Shown here: piece after piece, positions 13,782 to 20,370 of the stretch
Numbering within the stretch: position 1 is the stretch's first letter
Layout: each line of letters starts with the position of its first letter
Origin: an uncultured Archangium sp.
GTDB lineage: Bacteria; Myxococcota; Myxococcia; Myxococcales; Myxococcaceae
DNA length: 30,242 bases
Direction: 5' to 3'
Assembly (NCBI GenBank): GCA_946479335.1
Contig: CAMLFP010000015.1
Span: forward strand, 1 to 30,242
Translations under genes and position numbers: made by a program
The notes under the pieces: generated by a model
Seen by the model: the letters and a program-made list of their open reading frames with translations, nothing else
What the model was told of the DNA's origin: nothing
The model's database searches: none

Positions 13782-15953
13782 TCACGCTTTCGTCTGCAGC
13801 GACTCGGCGACCAGCTCGGCGACATCGCGCACCTTCACGTTCTCACGGTGCGTGTCGGCGAGGCCGTCGCGAATCATGGTGTGACAGAAGGGGCACGCCA
13901 CGGCGACGGTGCCCTCGGCCTGGCCGGAGTACTCGCCCACCGCGCCCGGATGCTTGCGGTCGGTCGCGGAGGGGAACGGAATCGTCTCGTCCTTCGCGTG
14001 CGCCAGGGTGAGCGCCACCTCGTTCGCGCGGTTGTGGTTGATGCGCGTGCCCTCGTGCTCCTCCATCCACATGCGGGCGCCGCCGGCGCCGCAGCAGAAC
14101 GACTCGCGCTTGCTGCGCTGCATCTCCACCACTTCCAGCCCGGGGATGGCGTTGAGCACCTCGCGCGGCGCCTCGTACACCCCGTTGTGGCGGCCGAGGT
14201 AGCAGGGGTCATGGAAGGTGAGCTTCTCGGTCATCACCTGCTTGAGCTTGATGCGCTTGTCCTTCAGCAGCTGGTTGATGAGCTCGGTGTGCGAGATGAC
14301 GGTGTAGGTGCCGCCGAACTCCGGGTACTCATTCTTGATGGTGTTGAAGCAGTGGGGGCACTGCGTGACGATGGCCTTGATGCCCTTCGAGTTCCACGAC
14401 TCGACGTTCATCTTCGCCATGGTCTGGTAGAGGTATTCGTTGCCGCCGCGGCGAGCGAGCTCACCGTTGCAGGTCTCCTCCTTGCCCAGCGTCGCGAACT
14501 TCACCCCGGCCTCGGTGAGAATCTTCGCCACCGCGCGCGAGACCTTCTTCATGCGCTCGTCGTACGAGCCCGCGCAGCCCACGTAGAAGAGGTACTCGTA
14601 GGTGCCGCCGTCGCCCCACTTCGGGAGCGGCAGGTCGCCTTCCCACTCGTCGCGCTTCTCCTGGCCCAGACCCCAGGGGTTGCCCTGGCGCTCGACGCCC
14701 TCGAAGACGCGCTGCATCTCGACGGGGAAATCGGCTTCGACCTGCACCTTGTAGCGGCGCATGTCGATGAGGCGCGGCACGTTCTCGATGAACACCGGGC
14801 ACGCCTGCTCGCACCAACCGCAGGTGGTGCACGCCCACACGGTCTCGGGCTTGAGCACCCCGGCTTCGGCCGCGACCAGCGAGGGCATCTCCACCTCGGC
14901 GCCGGTGCCGTCGTTCCACACGAAGGTGCCGTCTTCCTTCTTCTTCGCGGTGGCGAGCTGGTCTTCGTGGTCCCACAGGAAGTGCTTGATGCTCTGGTTG
15001 ACCGCCTTGTGCGTCAGCGGCTTGCCGGTGATGTACGTCGGGCAGTGCGTCTGGCAGCGGCCGCACTCGGTGCAGGTGTTGACGTCGAGCGCCTGCTTCC
15101 ACGACATCTGGGTGATGACCTTCGCGCCGAACTCCTCCTTCTCGAGGTTGGGCGTCGACAGCTTCGCGCTGGTCGAGATGTTCGGGCGGTCGAGCGGCTC
15201 CAGCCGCTTCATGAACACGTTGGGCAGGCCGACGATGACGTGGAAGTGCTTGCCGTACGGGAGGAAGTTCAGGAACACCACGACGATGAGCAGGTGCGTC
15301 CAGAAGCAGAGGATGCCCAGCTCGTGCAGCGAGTGCGTCTCCATGCCGGAGAGCGCGCGGCCCACCAGCGAGGTCACCGGCTCGTACGACGACCACTCGA
15401 TGCCCTGCTCGCGGAAGTGCGAGGCGCCGAAGATGAACTCCGTCACCATCAGCCCGCCGATGAACCCGAGGATGAGCAGCGCCTCACCCGACTCGGTCAT
15501 GCGCTTGGGGTGCACCACGAGGCGCAGCCAGAAGAAGTACAGCACGCCGAAGACCGACAGCCCGGCGATGATGTCCTTCGCGAAGAGGTACGCCTTGTAG
15601 AGCCCCGCCAGCACCGAGGCGTCGGCCCAGAACGGGTCGGCGAAGTTGGTCAGCACGTCTCGGGCGCTCGTCGAGTACGCCATGACGAAGAGCATGATGG
15701 TGCGCAGCTGCACCGTCATGAACGCGCCGAAGATGAGCACGTGCATCATGCCGGGGAGCCGCTCCTCGCGGTCGACCATGCGCTTCTGCCCGAGGCCGAA
15801 CATCAGCAGCGCCTTGAAGCGCTCGCCCTTCCGGTCGAGACGGTTGCCGGGCTCCGGCGACAGCGCCTTGAGCTGCTTCATGCGACCCCACATGGTCACC
15901 AGGAAGAAGCCCAGACCGCAGAACAGGAAAACCGAGACGAGAATCGGATTCAT
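13782..15953 (-). CDS. Membrane-bound heterodisulfide-reductase-type Fe-S oxidoreductase (ETF:quinone oxidoreductase-like)
   Basis: A 723-residue protein (727 if the upstream GTG at 15965 is used). The N-terminal 240 residues hold about five membrane spans with histidines suited to haem b, like the NarI/HdrE domain. A soluble ferredoxin domain follows with two [4Fe-4S] motifs, CTECGRCQTHCP (from about residue 294) and CTTCGWCEQACP (from about 375). Two CCG (DUF224) domains come next, including FYVGCAGSYDERM, CPHC, FHDPCYLGRHNG, SFCCGAGGARMW and ACPFCHTM. This architecture belongs to proteins that pass electrons from electron-transfer flavoprotein or another donor to the quinone pool, as in FadF-like/EMO enzymes. 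No etf genes are adjacent. The ATG at 15953 is preferred because a TAGGTG box would otherwise overlap the GTG start. Confidence 0.88.
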   Translation of the reverse strand: MNPILVSVFLFCGLGFFLVTMWGRMKQLKALSPEPGNRLDRKGERFKALLMFGLGQKRMVDREERLPGMMHVLIFGAFMTVQLRTIMLFVMAYSTSARDVLTNFADPFWADASVLAGLYKAYLFAKDIIAGLSVFGVLYFFWLRLVVHPKRMTESGEALLILGFIGGLMVTEFIFGASHFREQGIEWSSYEPVTSLVGRALSGMETHSLHELGILCFWTHLLIVVVFLNFLPYGKHFHVIVGLPNVFMKRLEPLDRPNISTSAKLSTPNLEKEEFGAKVITQMSWKQALDVNTCTECGRCQTHCPTYITGKPLTHKAVNQSIKHFLWDHEDQLATAKKKEDGTFVWNDGTGAEVEMPSLVAAEAGVLKPETVWACTTCGWCEQACPVFIENVPRLIDMRRYKVQVEADFPVEMQRVFEGVERQGNPWGLGQEKRDEWEGDLPLPKWGDGGTYEYLFYVGCAGSYDERMKKVSRAVAKILTEAGVKFATLGKEETCNGELARRGGNEYLYQTMAKMNVESWNSKGIKAIVTQCPHCFNTIKNEYPEFGGTYTVISHTELINQLLKDKRIKLKQVMTEKLTFHDPCYLGRHNGVYEAPREVLNAIPGLEVVEMQRSKRESFCCGAGGARMWMEEHEGTRINHNRANEVALTLAHAKDETIPFPSATDRKHPGAVGEYSGQAEGTVAVACPFCHTMIRDGLADTHRENVKVRDVAELVAESLQTKA

Positions 15954-16041
15954 CGGGGCCGTCACCTAGCAGGAAAAGCGGCCGCTCCGGGCCGCGAAAG
16001 CACGGGGAAGACGGCGCAGGCGCGCGGCTCGTGACATCGAT

Positions 16042-16047
16042 TAGTTT
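16042..16047 (+). promoter_or_regulatory. Candidate -10 box (TAGTTT) of the OsmC gene
   Basis: TAGTTT fits TANNNT and lies 8 nt before the ATG at 16056. There is no Shine-Dalgarno sequence and no clear -35. It supports the 16056 start and a leaderless message. Confidence 0.35.
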
Positions 16048-16055
16048 TGCCGCCC

Positions 16056-16490
16056 ATGAGCACGCATCGCGCGACGGTGGAGTGGAAGAAGGACGGCGAC
16101 TTCGCCCGCAAGAAGTACCAGCGCGCGCACACGTGGCGCTTCGATGGTGGCCTCACCGTGCGCGCCGCGGCGTCACCCCACGTCGTCCCGCTCCCGCAGA
16201 CCGTGGAGGACGCCGTCGACCCCGAGGAGGCGCTCGTCGCCTCGGCCTCGAGCTGTCACATGCTGACCTTCCTCTTCCTTGCGGCGAACGATGGCTTCGT
16301 CGCCGAGTCGTACGTCGATGAAGCGGAGGGGCATCTGCGTGACGGGTGGGTGGCGGAGATTGTCCTCCACCCGCGCATCGTGTGGAGCGGAACGCCGCCG
16401 AACGCTGATCAGCTCGCGGCCCTGCACCACCGCGCGCACGCGGAGTGCTTCATCGCGCGCAGTCTGAAGTCTGAAATCCGCGTGGCCTGA
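16056..16490 (+). CDS. OsmC/Ohr-family peroxidase
   Basis: A 144-residue protein of the OsmC family, which reduces organic hydroperoxides in the cytoplasm through a redox pair of cysteines. The pair is present: Cys67 in ASASSCHMLTFL, on the central helix, and Cys131 in HAECFIARSLKSE. The N-terminal ATVEWKKDG strand and the DPEEALVAS loop are typical of the family. Length is normal. The start at 16056 gives MSTHRATVEW; an upstream TTG at 16047 is less likely. It is divergent from the Fe-S oxidoreductase gene (102 bp between starts) and converges with the cupin gene at a hairpin. With the nearby peroxiredoxin it suggests local peroxide-defence functions, though the two are not in one operon. 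Confidence 0.92.
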   Translation: MSTHRATVEWKKDGDFARKKYQRAHTWRFDGGLTVRAAASPHVVPLPQTVEDAVDPEEALVASASSCHMLTFLFLAANDGFVAESYVDEAEGHLRDGWVAEIVLHPRIVWSGTPPNADQLAALHHRAHAECFIARSLKSEIRVA

Positions 16491-16507
16491 GCGAGCGTTC
16501 TCGCGCT

Positions 16508-16544
16508 TGGTCGAAAATACGTACTCAATACGCATTTTCGACCA
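16508..16544. terminator. Strong hairpin between convergent OsmC and cupin genes
   Basis: Arms 16508-16523 and 16529-16544 pair at 15 of 16 positions around a 5-nt loop (CTCAA); GGTCGAAAAT at 16509 and ATTTTCGACC at 16534 are perfect. It begins 18 bp past the OsmC stop and ends 11 bp from the cupin stop, the right place for a bidirectional terminator, but no U-tract follows on either strand. Confidence 0.6.
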
Positions 16545-16554
16545 CGCGTGAACT

Positions 16555-16935
16555 TCACGGAGGCGTCGCGCGGTTCTCCGTGCCCTCGCCGGGCGTGATG
16601 AACAACATCGACGTCGGCACCCGGTGCTTCCCCGTGTGCCACACGCCCTTCGGCACCACCACGAAGTCACCGGGCGTCTTCAGGTGCACGCGCTCGTCAC
16701 CCTTCGCGGTGCGCAGGATCATCTCCGCTTCGCCCGAGAGCAGCGTGACGATTTCGTCGCCCGCCGGGTGCACCTCCCACGTCGGCCAGTCGCCGGTGAA
16801 GTCGAAGCGCATCACCAGCTGCCCCGGGTCGAGGTCGCTGCGCGTTTCGATGGTCGGCCAGAACGTCTCCGTGACCGGCTCCAGCGCTGCGAGTCGGTCC
16901 GGCTTCAGGTGCACGTAGGTCGAGACGAGGTTCAT
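16555..16935 (-). CDS. Cupin-domain protein
   Basis: A 126-residue single-domain cupin (Cupin_2 type). The first metal-site motif appears as WEVHPAGDEIVTLLSGEAE, close to the G(X)5HXH(X)3-4E pattern with His and Glu but one His replaced (VHPAGDE). The second motif is PGDFVVVPKGVWHTGKH with the expected Pro-Gly-Asp and final His. It may bind a metal or act as a small-molecule sensor or isomerase; nothing fixes the activity. A TAGGGT box lies 6 nt before its ATG, so it probably has its own promoter in the 21-bp gap from the upstream LysM gene. It converges with OsmC. Confidence 0.87.
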   Translation of the reverse strand: MNLVSTYVHLKPDRLAALEPVTETFWPTIETRSDLDPGQLVMRFDFTGDWPTWEVHPAGDEIVTLLSGEAEMILRTAKGDERVHLKTPGDFVVVPKGVWHTGKHRVPTSMLFITPGEGTENRATPP

Positions 16936-16941
16936 GCCCCG

Positions 16942-16947
16942 ACCCTA
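16942..16947 (-). promoter_or_regulatory. Candidate -10 box (TAGGGT) of the cupin gene
   Basis: On the minus strand TAGGGT fits TANNNT and ends 6 nt before the ATG at 16935. No Shine-Dalgarno sequence is present. Confidence 0.35.
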
Positions 16948-16956
16948 CCGCCGACG

Positions 16957-18276
16957 TCAGATGCCCAGCGCCGCCTTCGCCTGCTCCCAGTAGTAGTGGC
17001 GCGCGGAGTTGCCGTTGTACCCGCCGTTGATGCGGTAGGTCGTGTAGTCGAAGTCACCGCGGTCAGCGGCCGCGTTGAGGTTGCGGCTGTTCCAGAACCA
17101 CACCGCGACCTTGAAGCCCCACTCCGGCGTCGCCACCAGCGTCGGGTTGTTCTCGAAATCGACGCCCAGCGCGTTGCCCGCGGCGCGGTAGTTGTTGCGG
17201 CCCGTGAGCTGGATCGGCCCGCGGCCTTTGTAGCGGACGCCATCGCCCGGGTAGATGTTGCCGAGGTCGCTGCGGCCCTCGTACGCGGCGCCCGACGCAA
17301 TCTCCTCGAAGTAGCGCAGCTGCCCCGACTCGTGCGCCAACTGCGCGAGGAACATCGCCTGCCGCTGCGGCGTGTTGATGCCGCCCTGAATCATCGCCTG
17401 GTTCAGATACGGCAGGTACTGGTCGGCCTTTGCGCTGCTCAGGTTCGGCATGATCTGCAGCAGCTGCGCCTTGCTGATGCCGCCCGTCGTCGGGCCGGGC
17501 GTGGGGTTCGTCGGCGTCACCGGGCCGGGGCCCGACACGCCGTTCGGCAGGCGCAACACCTGGCCCACGTAGATGAGGTTCGGGTTCGAGATGCCGTTGA
17601 GCTGCGCCAGCGCCGACACCGTGGTGCCGTAGCGCGACGCGATGCCCGACAGCGTGTCGCCGCTCTTCACCGTGTAGGAGCCGCCGCTCGACGGCGCGGG
17701 CGCGGGCGTCACCGGTGCGGGCGCGGGCGTCGACGAGCCGCCCGGCAGCCGCAGCACCTGCCCCACGTAGATGAGGTTGGGGTTCGAGATGCCGTTGAGC
17801 TGCGCCAGCGCCGCCGTCGTGGTGCCGTAGCGCGACGCGATGCCCGAGAGCGTGTCACCCGCGCGCACGCGGTACGTGCCGCCGCCGCTGCTCTGCGCGG
17901 GCGCCGACGGAGCCGGGGCCGGCGCCGCGCTCCCGCCGCTGGTGGGGATGGTCAGCTTCTGCCCGACGTAGATGAGGTTCGGGTTGCTGATGCCGTTGCG
18001 CGCCGCGATGGCCGCCACCGTGGTGCCGTAGCGCGAGGCGATGGCCGACAGCGAGTCGCCGCTCTTCACCGTGTAGCTGACGCTCCCGCTGCTGGTCTGC
18101 GCGGGCGCCGGCGCCGGCGTCGTCGAGTACGAGTCGGGCACCGTGAGGCTCTGGCCCGCGTAGATGACGTTGGGGTTGCTGATGTGGTTGGCCGCGGCCA
18201 GCGCCGCCACCGTGGTGTGGTACCGCGAGGCAATGCTGCTCAGCGTGTCGCCCGAACGAATCGTGTAGGTCGCCAT
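16957..18276 (-). CDS. LysM (x4) - GH19 peptidoglycan/chitin hydrolase
   Basis: A 439-residue modular hydrolase. Four LysM domains at about 4-47, 68-111, 135-178 and 201-244 each begin YTxxSGDTLSxIASRY or close to it and bind N-acetylglucosamine polymers; they are joined by Ala/Pro/Ser linkers. A GH19 domain fills 267-439 with the endolysin-type sequence [20 protein letters not shown], then YEGRSDLGN and [13 protein letters not shown]. Glu316 (AHESG) is the likely catalytic acid and Glu325 or Glu333 the partner. The protein would cleave glycan chains of peptidoglycan or chitin. There is no signal peptide: LysM1 starts at residue 4. It would need a Sec-independent route or lysis to reach cell wall. 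Phage-endolysin ancestry is possible, but no phage genes are nearby. Confidence 0.92.
   Translation of the reverse strand: MATYTIRSGDTLSSIASRYHTTVAALAAANHISNPNVIYAGQSLTVPDSYSTTPAPAPAQTSSGSVSYTVKSGDSLSAIASRYGTTVAAIAARNGISNPNLIYVGQKLTIPTSGGSAAPAPAPSAPAQSSGGGTYRVRAGDTLSGIASRYGTTTAALAQLNGISNPNLIYVGQVLRLPGGSSTPAPAPVTPAPAPSSGGSYTVKSGDTLSGIASRYGTTVSALAQLNGISNPNLIYVGQVLRLPNGVSGPGPVTPTNPTPGPTTGGISKAQLLQIMPNLSSAKADQYLPYLNQAMIQGGINTPQRQAMFLAQLAHESGQLRYFEEIASGAAYEGRSDLGNIYPGDGVRYKGRGPIQLTGRNNYRAAGNALGVDFENNPTLVATPEWGFKVAVWFWNSRNLNAAADRGDFDYTTYRINGGYNGNSARHYYWEQAKAALGI
17514..18264. repeat. Tandem LysM-encoding DNA repeats (four units)
   Basis: Four related units of about 190-200 bp encode the LysM domains. 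Those for domains 3 and 4 are nearly identical at protein level over [18 protein letters not shown] and share long DNA identity, showing recent duplication or gene conversion. Confidence 0.7.
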
Positions 18277-18413
18277 GCAGCAGTCATCGGCCGCCGCCGG
18301 CCACGGAATATTGCCCTTTCACCCAAGTGCTTTGACATTGGAGCACCCACGCCGCAGGCCCACATGTCGGACTCTGTCGGCAAAGAGAAAATCGCGTTGG
18401 AGAATCAAACGAG

Positions 18414-18419
18414 TAGGTT
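18414..18419 (+). promoter_or_regulatory. Candidate -10 box (TAGGTT) of the Cys-rich lipoprotein gene
   Basis: TAGGTT fits TANNNT and ends 12 nt before the ATG at 18432. The 155-bp divergent interval 18277-18431 is AT-richer than its surroundings and also holds an isolated TTGACA at 18332-18337 with no matching -10. Confidence 0.3.
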
Positions 18420-18431
18420 GTTGCTACAGGC

Positions 18432-18836
18432 ATGAAGAAGCAGGCTCTTTTCATCTTTCTCGTGGTGGCGAGCTGCCAGCAGGCGGCGTGCCCCTCTCCG
18501 GCGGGCGGCGTGTGCGACCCGCGCAGCGCGAACTGCCCGCACGACTACTACTGCGCGCTGGCGGAGGTGTGCACCCGCACGTGCACGCAGACCAGCGACT
18601 GCTGGGTGAGCACCAACTACGGCTGCCGCAACAACGCGCTGCCGGGGCAGACGCTGCCTGACGGCGGGTACGCGACCGAAGAGTCGCCCGACGGCTTCTG
18701 CCCGGAGACCAAGGACATGGAGTGCGTCGACGGCTTCTGCCAGCTCCCGGCCAACAAGGTCGACGGCGGCTACGACTACGACGTGTACGGGCCCTCGCCG
18801 TTCAAGGGCAACCGCAGCCAGGGGCCGCTCGAATGA
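18432..18836 (+). CDS. Cys-rich lipoprotein A
   Basis: A 134-residue exported protein beginning MKKQALFIFLVVASC, with lipobox VASC. The mature part holds 13 Cys in short spacings (VCDPRSANCPHDYYC; VCTRTCTQTSDCW; MECVDGFC), the DxxC pattern common in myxobacterial surface proteins with disulfide-rich knots. No catalytic motif is seen; function unknown. Its stop overlaps the next gene (ATGA), which encodes a smaller protein of the same style, so the two arose by duplication or act together. It is divergent from the LysM-GH19 gene. Confidence 0.75.
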   Translation: MKKQALFIFLVVASCQQAACPSPAGGVCDPRSANCPHDYYCALAEVCTRTCTQTSDCWVSTNYGCRNNALPGQTLPDGGYATEESPDGFCPETKDMECVDGFCQLPANKVDGGYDYDVYGPSPFKGNRSQGPLE

Positions 18837-19138
18837 AGCGCGCGTTGCTGCTGATGGTGTTGTCGAGCTGTGGCCTCGTGGCGTGGCCGGGCAAGAGCTG
18901 CCGCAAGCACGACGAGTGCTCCGGCCTCAAAGACGGGTACTGCGCGCGCGCAGAAATCTGCACCAAGGAGTGCACCACCGCGAGCGACTGCCCCGAGAAG
19001 TCGGCGTGCGCGGGCGACGTCGGCGCGCGGAAGGTGTGCCTGCCCGCGTGCACCCGCGACGGTGACTGCCCATCGAACTTCCACTGCGGCGATGGCTACT
19101 GCGTGCTGACGCAGCCGCTGGCCGCGCCGCCGAACTGA
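18833..19138 (+). CDS. Cys-rich lipoprotein B
   Basis: A 101-residue protein whose ATG at 18833 overlaps the previous stop. The same frame is open further upstream, but only this start yields the signal peptide MKRALLLMVLSSC with lipobox LSSC. The mature chain carries repeated Cys pairs (SCRKHDEC, YCARAEICTKEC, SDCPEKSAC, VCLPACTRDGDCPSNFHC, GYC) like the upstream protein, in two rough repeats of the form T.C..DSDCP. It is presumably periplasmic or surface exposed and disulfide-bonded. Function unknown. The PII gene follows after 11 bp. Confidence 0.75.
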   Translation: MKRALLLMVLSSCGLVAWPGKSCRKHDECSGLKDGYCARAEICTKECTTASDCPEKSACAGDVGARKVCLPACTRDGDCPSNFHCGDGYCVLTQPLAAPPN

Positions 19139-19149
19139 AGGAGCGCGCC

Positions 19150-19509
19150 ATGAAGATGATCATCGCCGTCATCCGCCCCGAGCGCCTGGAGGCCGTCGAG
19201 GAGTCGCTCAAGGCGGTGCTCGACGAGGGCGACCACTACCGCATCACCGTCGACACCGTCGAAGGCCACGGGCGGCAAGAAGGCGAAGTGGAGCTCTTCC
19301 GCGGGCAGAAGGTGCGCAGCGGCAAGGTGCAGAAGTCGCGCGTCACGGTGTGCGTCAACGACGCGTACGTCGACAAGACCATCGAGGCCATCCTCTCCGC
19401 GGCGCGCAGCGAGCACGGCGGCGCGGTGGGCGACGGGAAGATCTTCGTCATGCCGCTCGAGCAGGTGGTGCGCATCCGCACCGGTGAGCGCGGCGAGAAG
19501 GCCATCTGA
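19150..19509 (+). CDS. PII-family signal protein lacking the uridylylation tyrosine
   Basis: A 119-residue GlnB/GlnK-type protein. The ATP-binding C-terminus VGDGKIFVMPLEQVVRIRTGERGEKAI is nearly canonical, and GHGRQEGEVELFRG aligns with the T-loop base GFGRQKGHTELYRG. At the position of the uridylylated Tyr51 there is Val55 (RGQKV), and Tyr46 is Phe. The T-loop tip is basic (KVRSGKVQKSR) instead of the usual acidic/hydrophobic DFLPK. There are also about four extra residues after helix 1 and three before GDGKIF. It probably binds nucleotides and perhaps 2-oxoglutarate but cannot be controlled by GlnD in the normal way. No amtB or glnA is adjacent. A good Shine-Dalgarno (AAGGAG) precedes the ATG. 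Confidence 0.9.
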   Translation: MKMIIAVIRPERLEAVEESLKAVLDEGDHYRITVDTVEGHGRQEGEVELFRGQKVRSGKVQKSRVTVCVNDAYVDKTIEAILSAARSEHGGAVGDGKIFVMPLEQVVRIRTGERGEKAI

Positions 19510-19510
19510 C

Positions 19511-20323
19511 GTGTTGCTGCATCACGAAGTGATTGGGGCCGGCGCGCGCGCGGTCGTCTTCCTCCACGGCATCCTCGGCACCGGCGGCAACCTGCGCAGC
19601 CACGCGAAGCGCTTCATCCAGTCGCGGCCGGAGCTGGTCGCCGTGCTGATGGACCTGCGCGCCCACGGCCAGTCGCTCGGCGTCGACGGCGCTGACACCG
19701 TGGCCAACGCCGCGCGCGACGTCATCGAGACCCTGCGCTCGCTGCGGCTCGAACCGGAGGCCATCGTCGGGCACTCCTTCGGCGGCAAGGTCGCGCTCTC
19801 GCTCGGCGCGCAGGTGCCCGCGCTGCGGCACGTGCTGACGCTCGACTCCGGGCCGGGCACGCGCATCGACGCGCGCGGCAGCGAGCAGACGGTGCAGGTG
19901 CTCACCATGCTGCGCGAGCTGCGCGGCCCGTGGGCCAAGCGCGACGACTTCGTGCGCGACGTGGGCACGTACGGCTTCGGCCCCGGCCTCGCGTCGTGGC
20001 TGGGCATGAACCTCGTCAAACGCGACGAAGGCTTCGTCTTCGCGCTGGAGCTGAACCGCATCCAGGCGCTGCTCGACGACTACTTCCGCGTCGACCTCTG
20101 GCCGGTGGTGGAGCACGCCGCACGCACGCACGAAGGCCCGCGCTTCCACCTCGTCATCGGCGCGAAGTCGCTGGTGTACGACGAAGAGGAGCGCGCGAAG
20201 GCGCTGGCGCTCGAGGCCGCGAGTGATGGGTACGTGACGGTCGACGTGCTCGACGCCGGCCACTGGATTCACGTCGAAGACCCGCAGGGCGTCGCCGAGG
20301 CGCTCCAGCAGCGGCTGCGCTGA
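19511..20323 (+). CDS. Alpha/beta hydrolase (YbfF-like esterase)
   Basis: A 270-residue alpha/beta-hydrolase. HGILGTGGN near the N-terminus matches the oxyanion-hole motif of the YbfF/ABHD11 esterase group. DLRAHGQS follows, the nucleophile elbow is GHSFGG with Ser89, and the catalytic His251 is in AGHWIHVEDP. A thioester or short-chain ester is the likely substrate. The start is taken as the GTG at 19511, one base after the PII stop; the in-frame upstream start at 19484 would sit inside the PII gene. Close spacing suggests co-transcription with PII. It converges with the ECF42 sigma gene across a REP-like element. Confidence 0.88.
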   Translation: MLLHHEVIGAGARAVVFLHGILGTGGNLRSHAKRFIQSRPELVAVLMDLRAHGQSLGVDGADTVANAARDVIETLRSLRLEPEAIVGHSFGGKVALSLGAQVPALRHVLTLDSGPGTRIDARGSEQTVQVLTMLRELRGPWAKRDDFVRDVGTYGFGPGLASWLGMNLVKRDEGFVFALELNRIQALLDDYFRVDLWPVVEHAARTHEGPRFHLVIGAKSLVYDEEERAKALALEAASDGYVTVDVLDAGHWIHVEDPQGVAEALQQRLR

Positions 20324-20330
20324 GTGCGGC

Positions 20331-20370
20331 CCTCACCCCGCCCCTCGCCCACTCGCGGGAGAGAGGGACG
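20331..20370. repeat. REP-like element, second copy, forming the sigma gene 3' end
   Basis: On the minus strand this reads CTCTCTCCCGCGAGTGGG followed by CGAGGGGCGGGGTGAGGG, related to the element at 1617-1656. The last dozen codons and stop of the ECF42 sigma gene (tail SPASGRGAG) fall in it, and it lies between convergent genes where a hairpin could end transcription. Confidence 0.65.

Noticed and set aside
13380..16034. 884-residue open frame on the plus strand
   Set aside because: It lies antisense to the clear Fe-S oxidoreductase and peroxiredoxin genes. Composition is Arg/His/Glu/Val-rich with no domain, the usual shadow of third-position GC bias.
18332..18337. Perfect TTGACA as a promoter -35
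   Set aside because: No -10-like hexamer lies 15-19 bp downstream; likely chance. The same applies to TTGACA at 3611-3616.
16624..18435. 603-residue open frame on the plus strand
   Set aside because: Antisense to the cupin and LysM-GH19 genes; its apparent internal repeats only mirror the LysM repeats.
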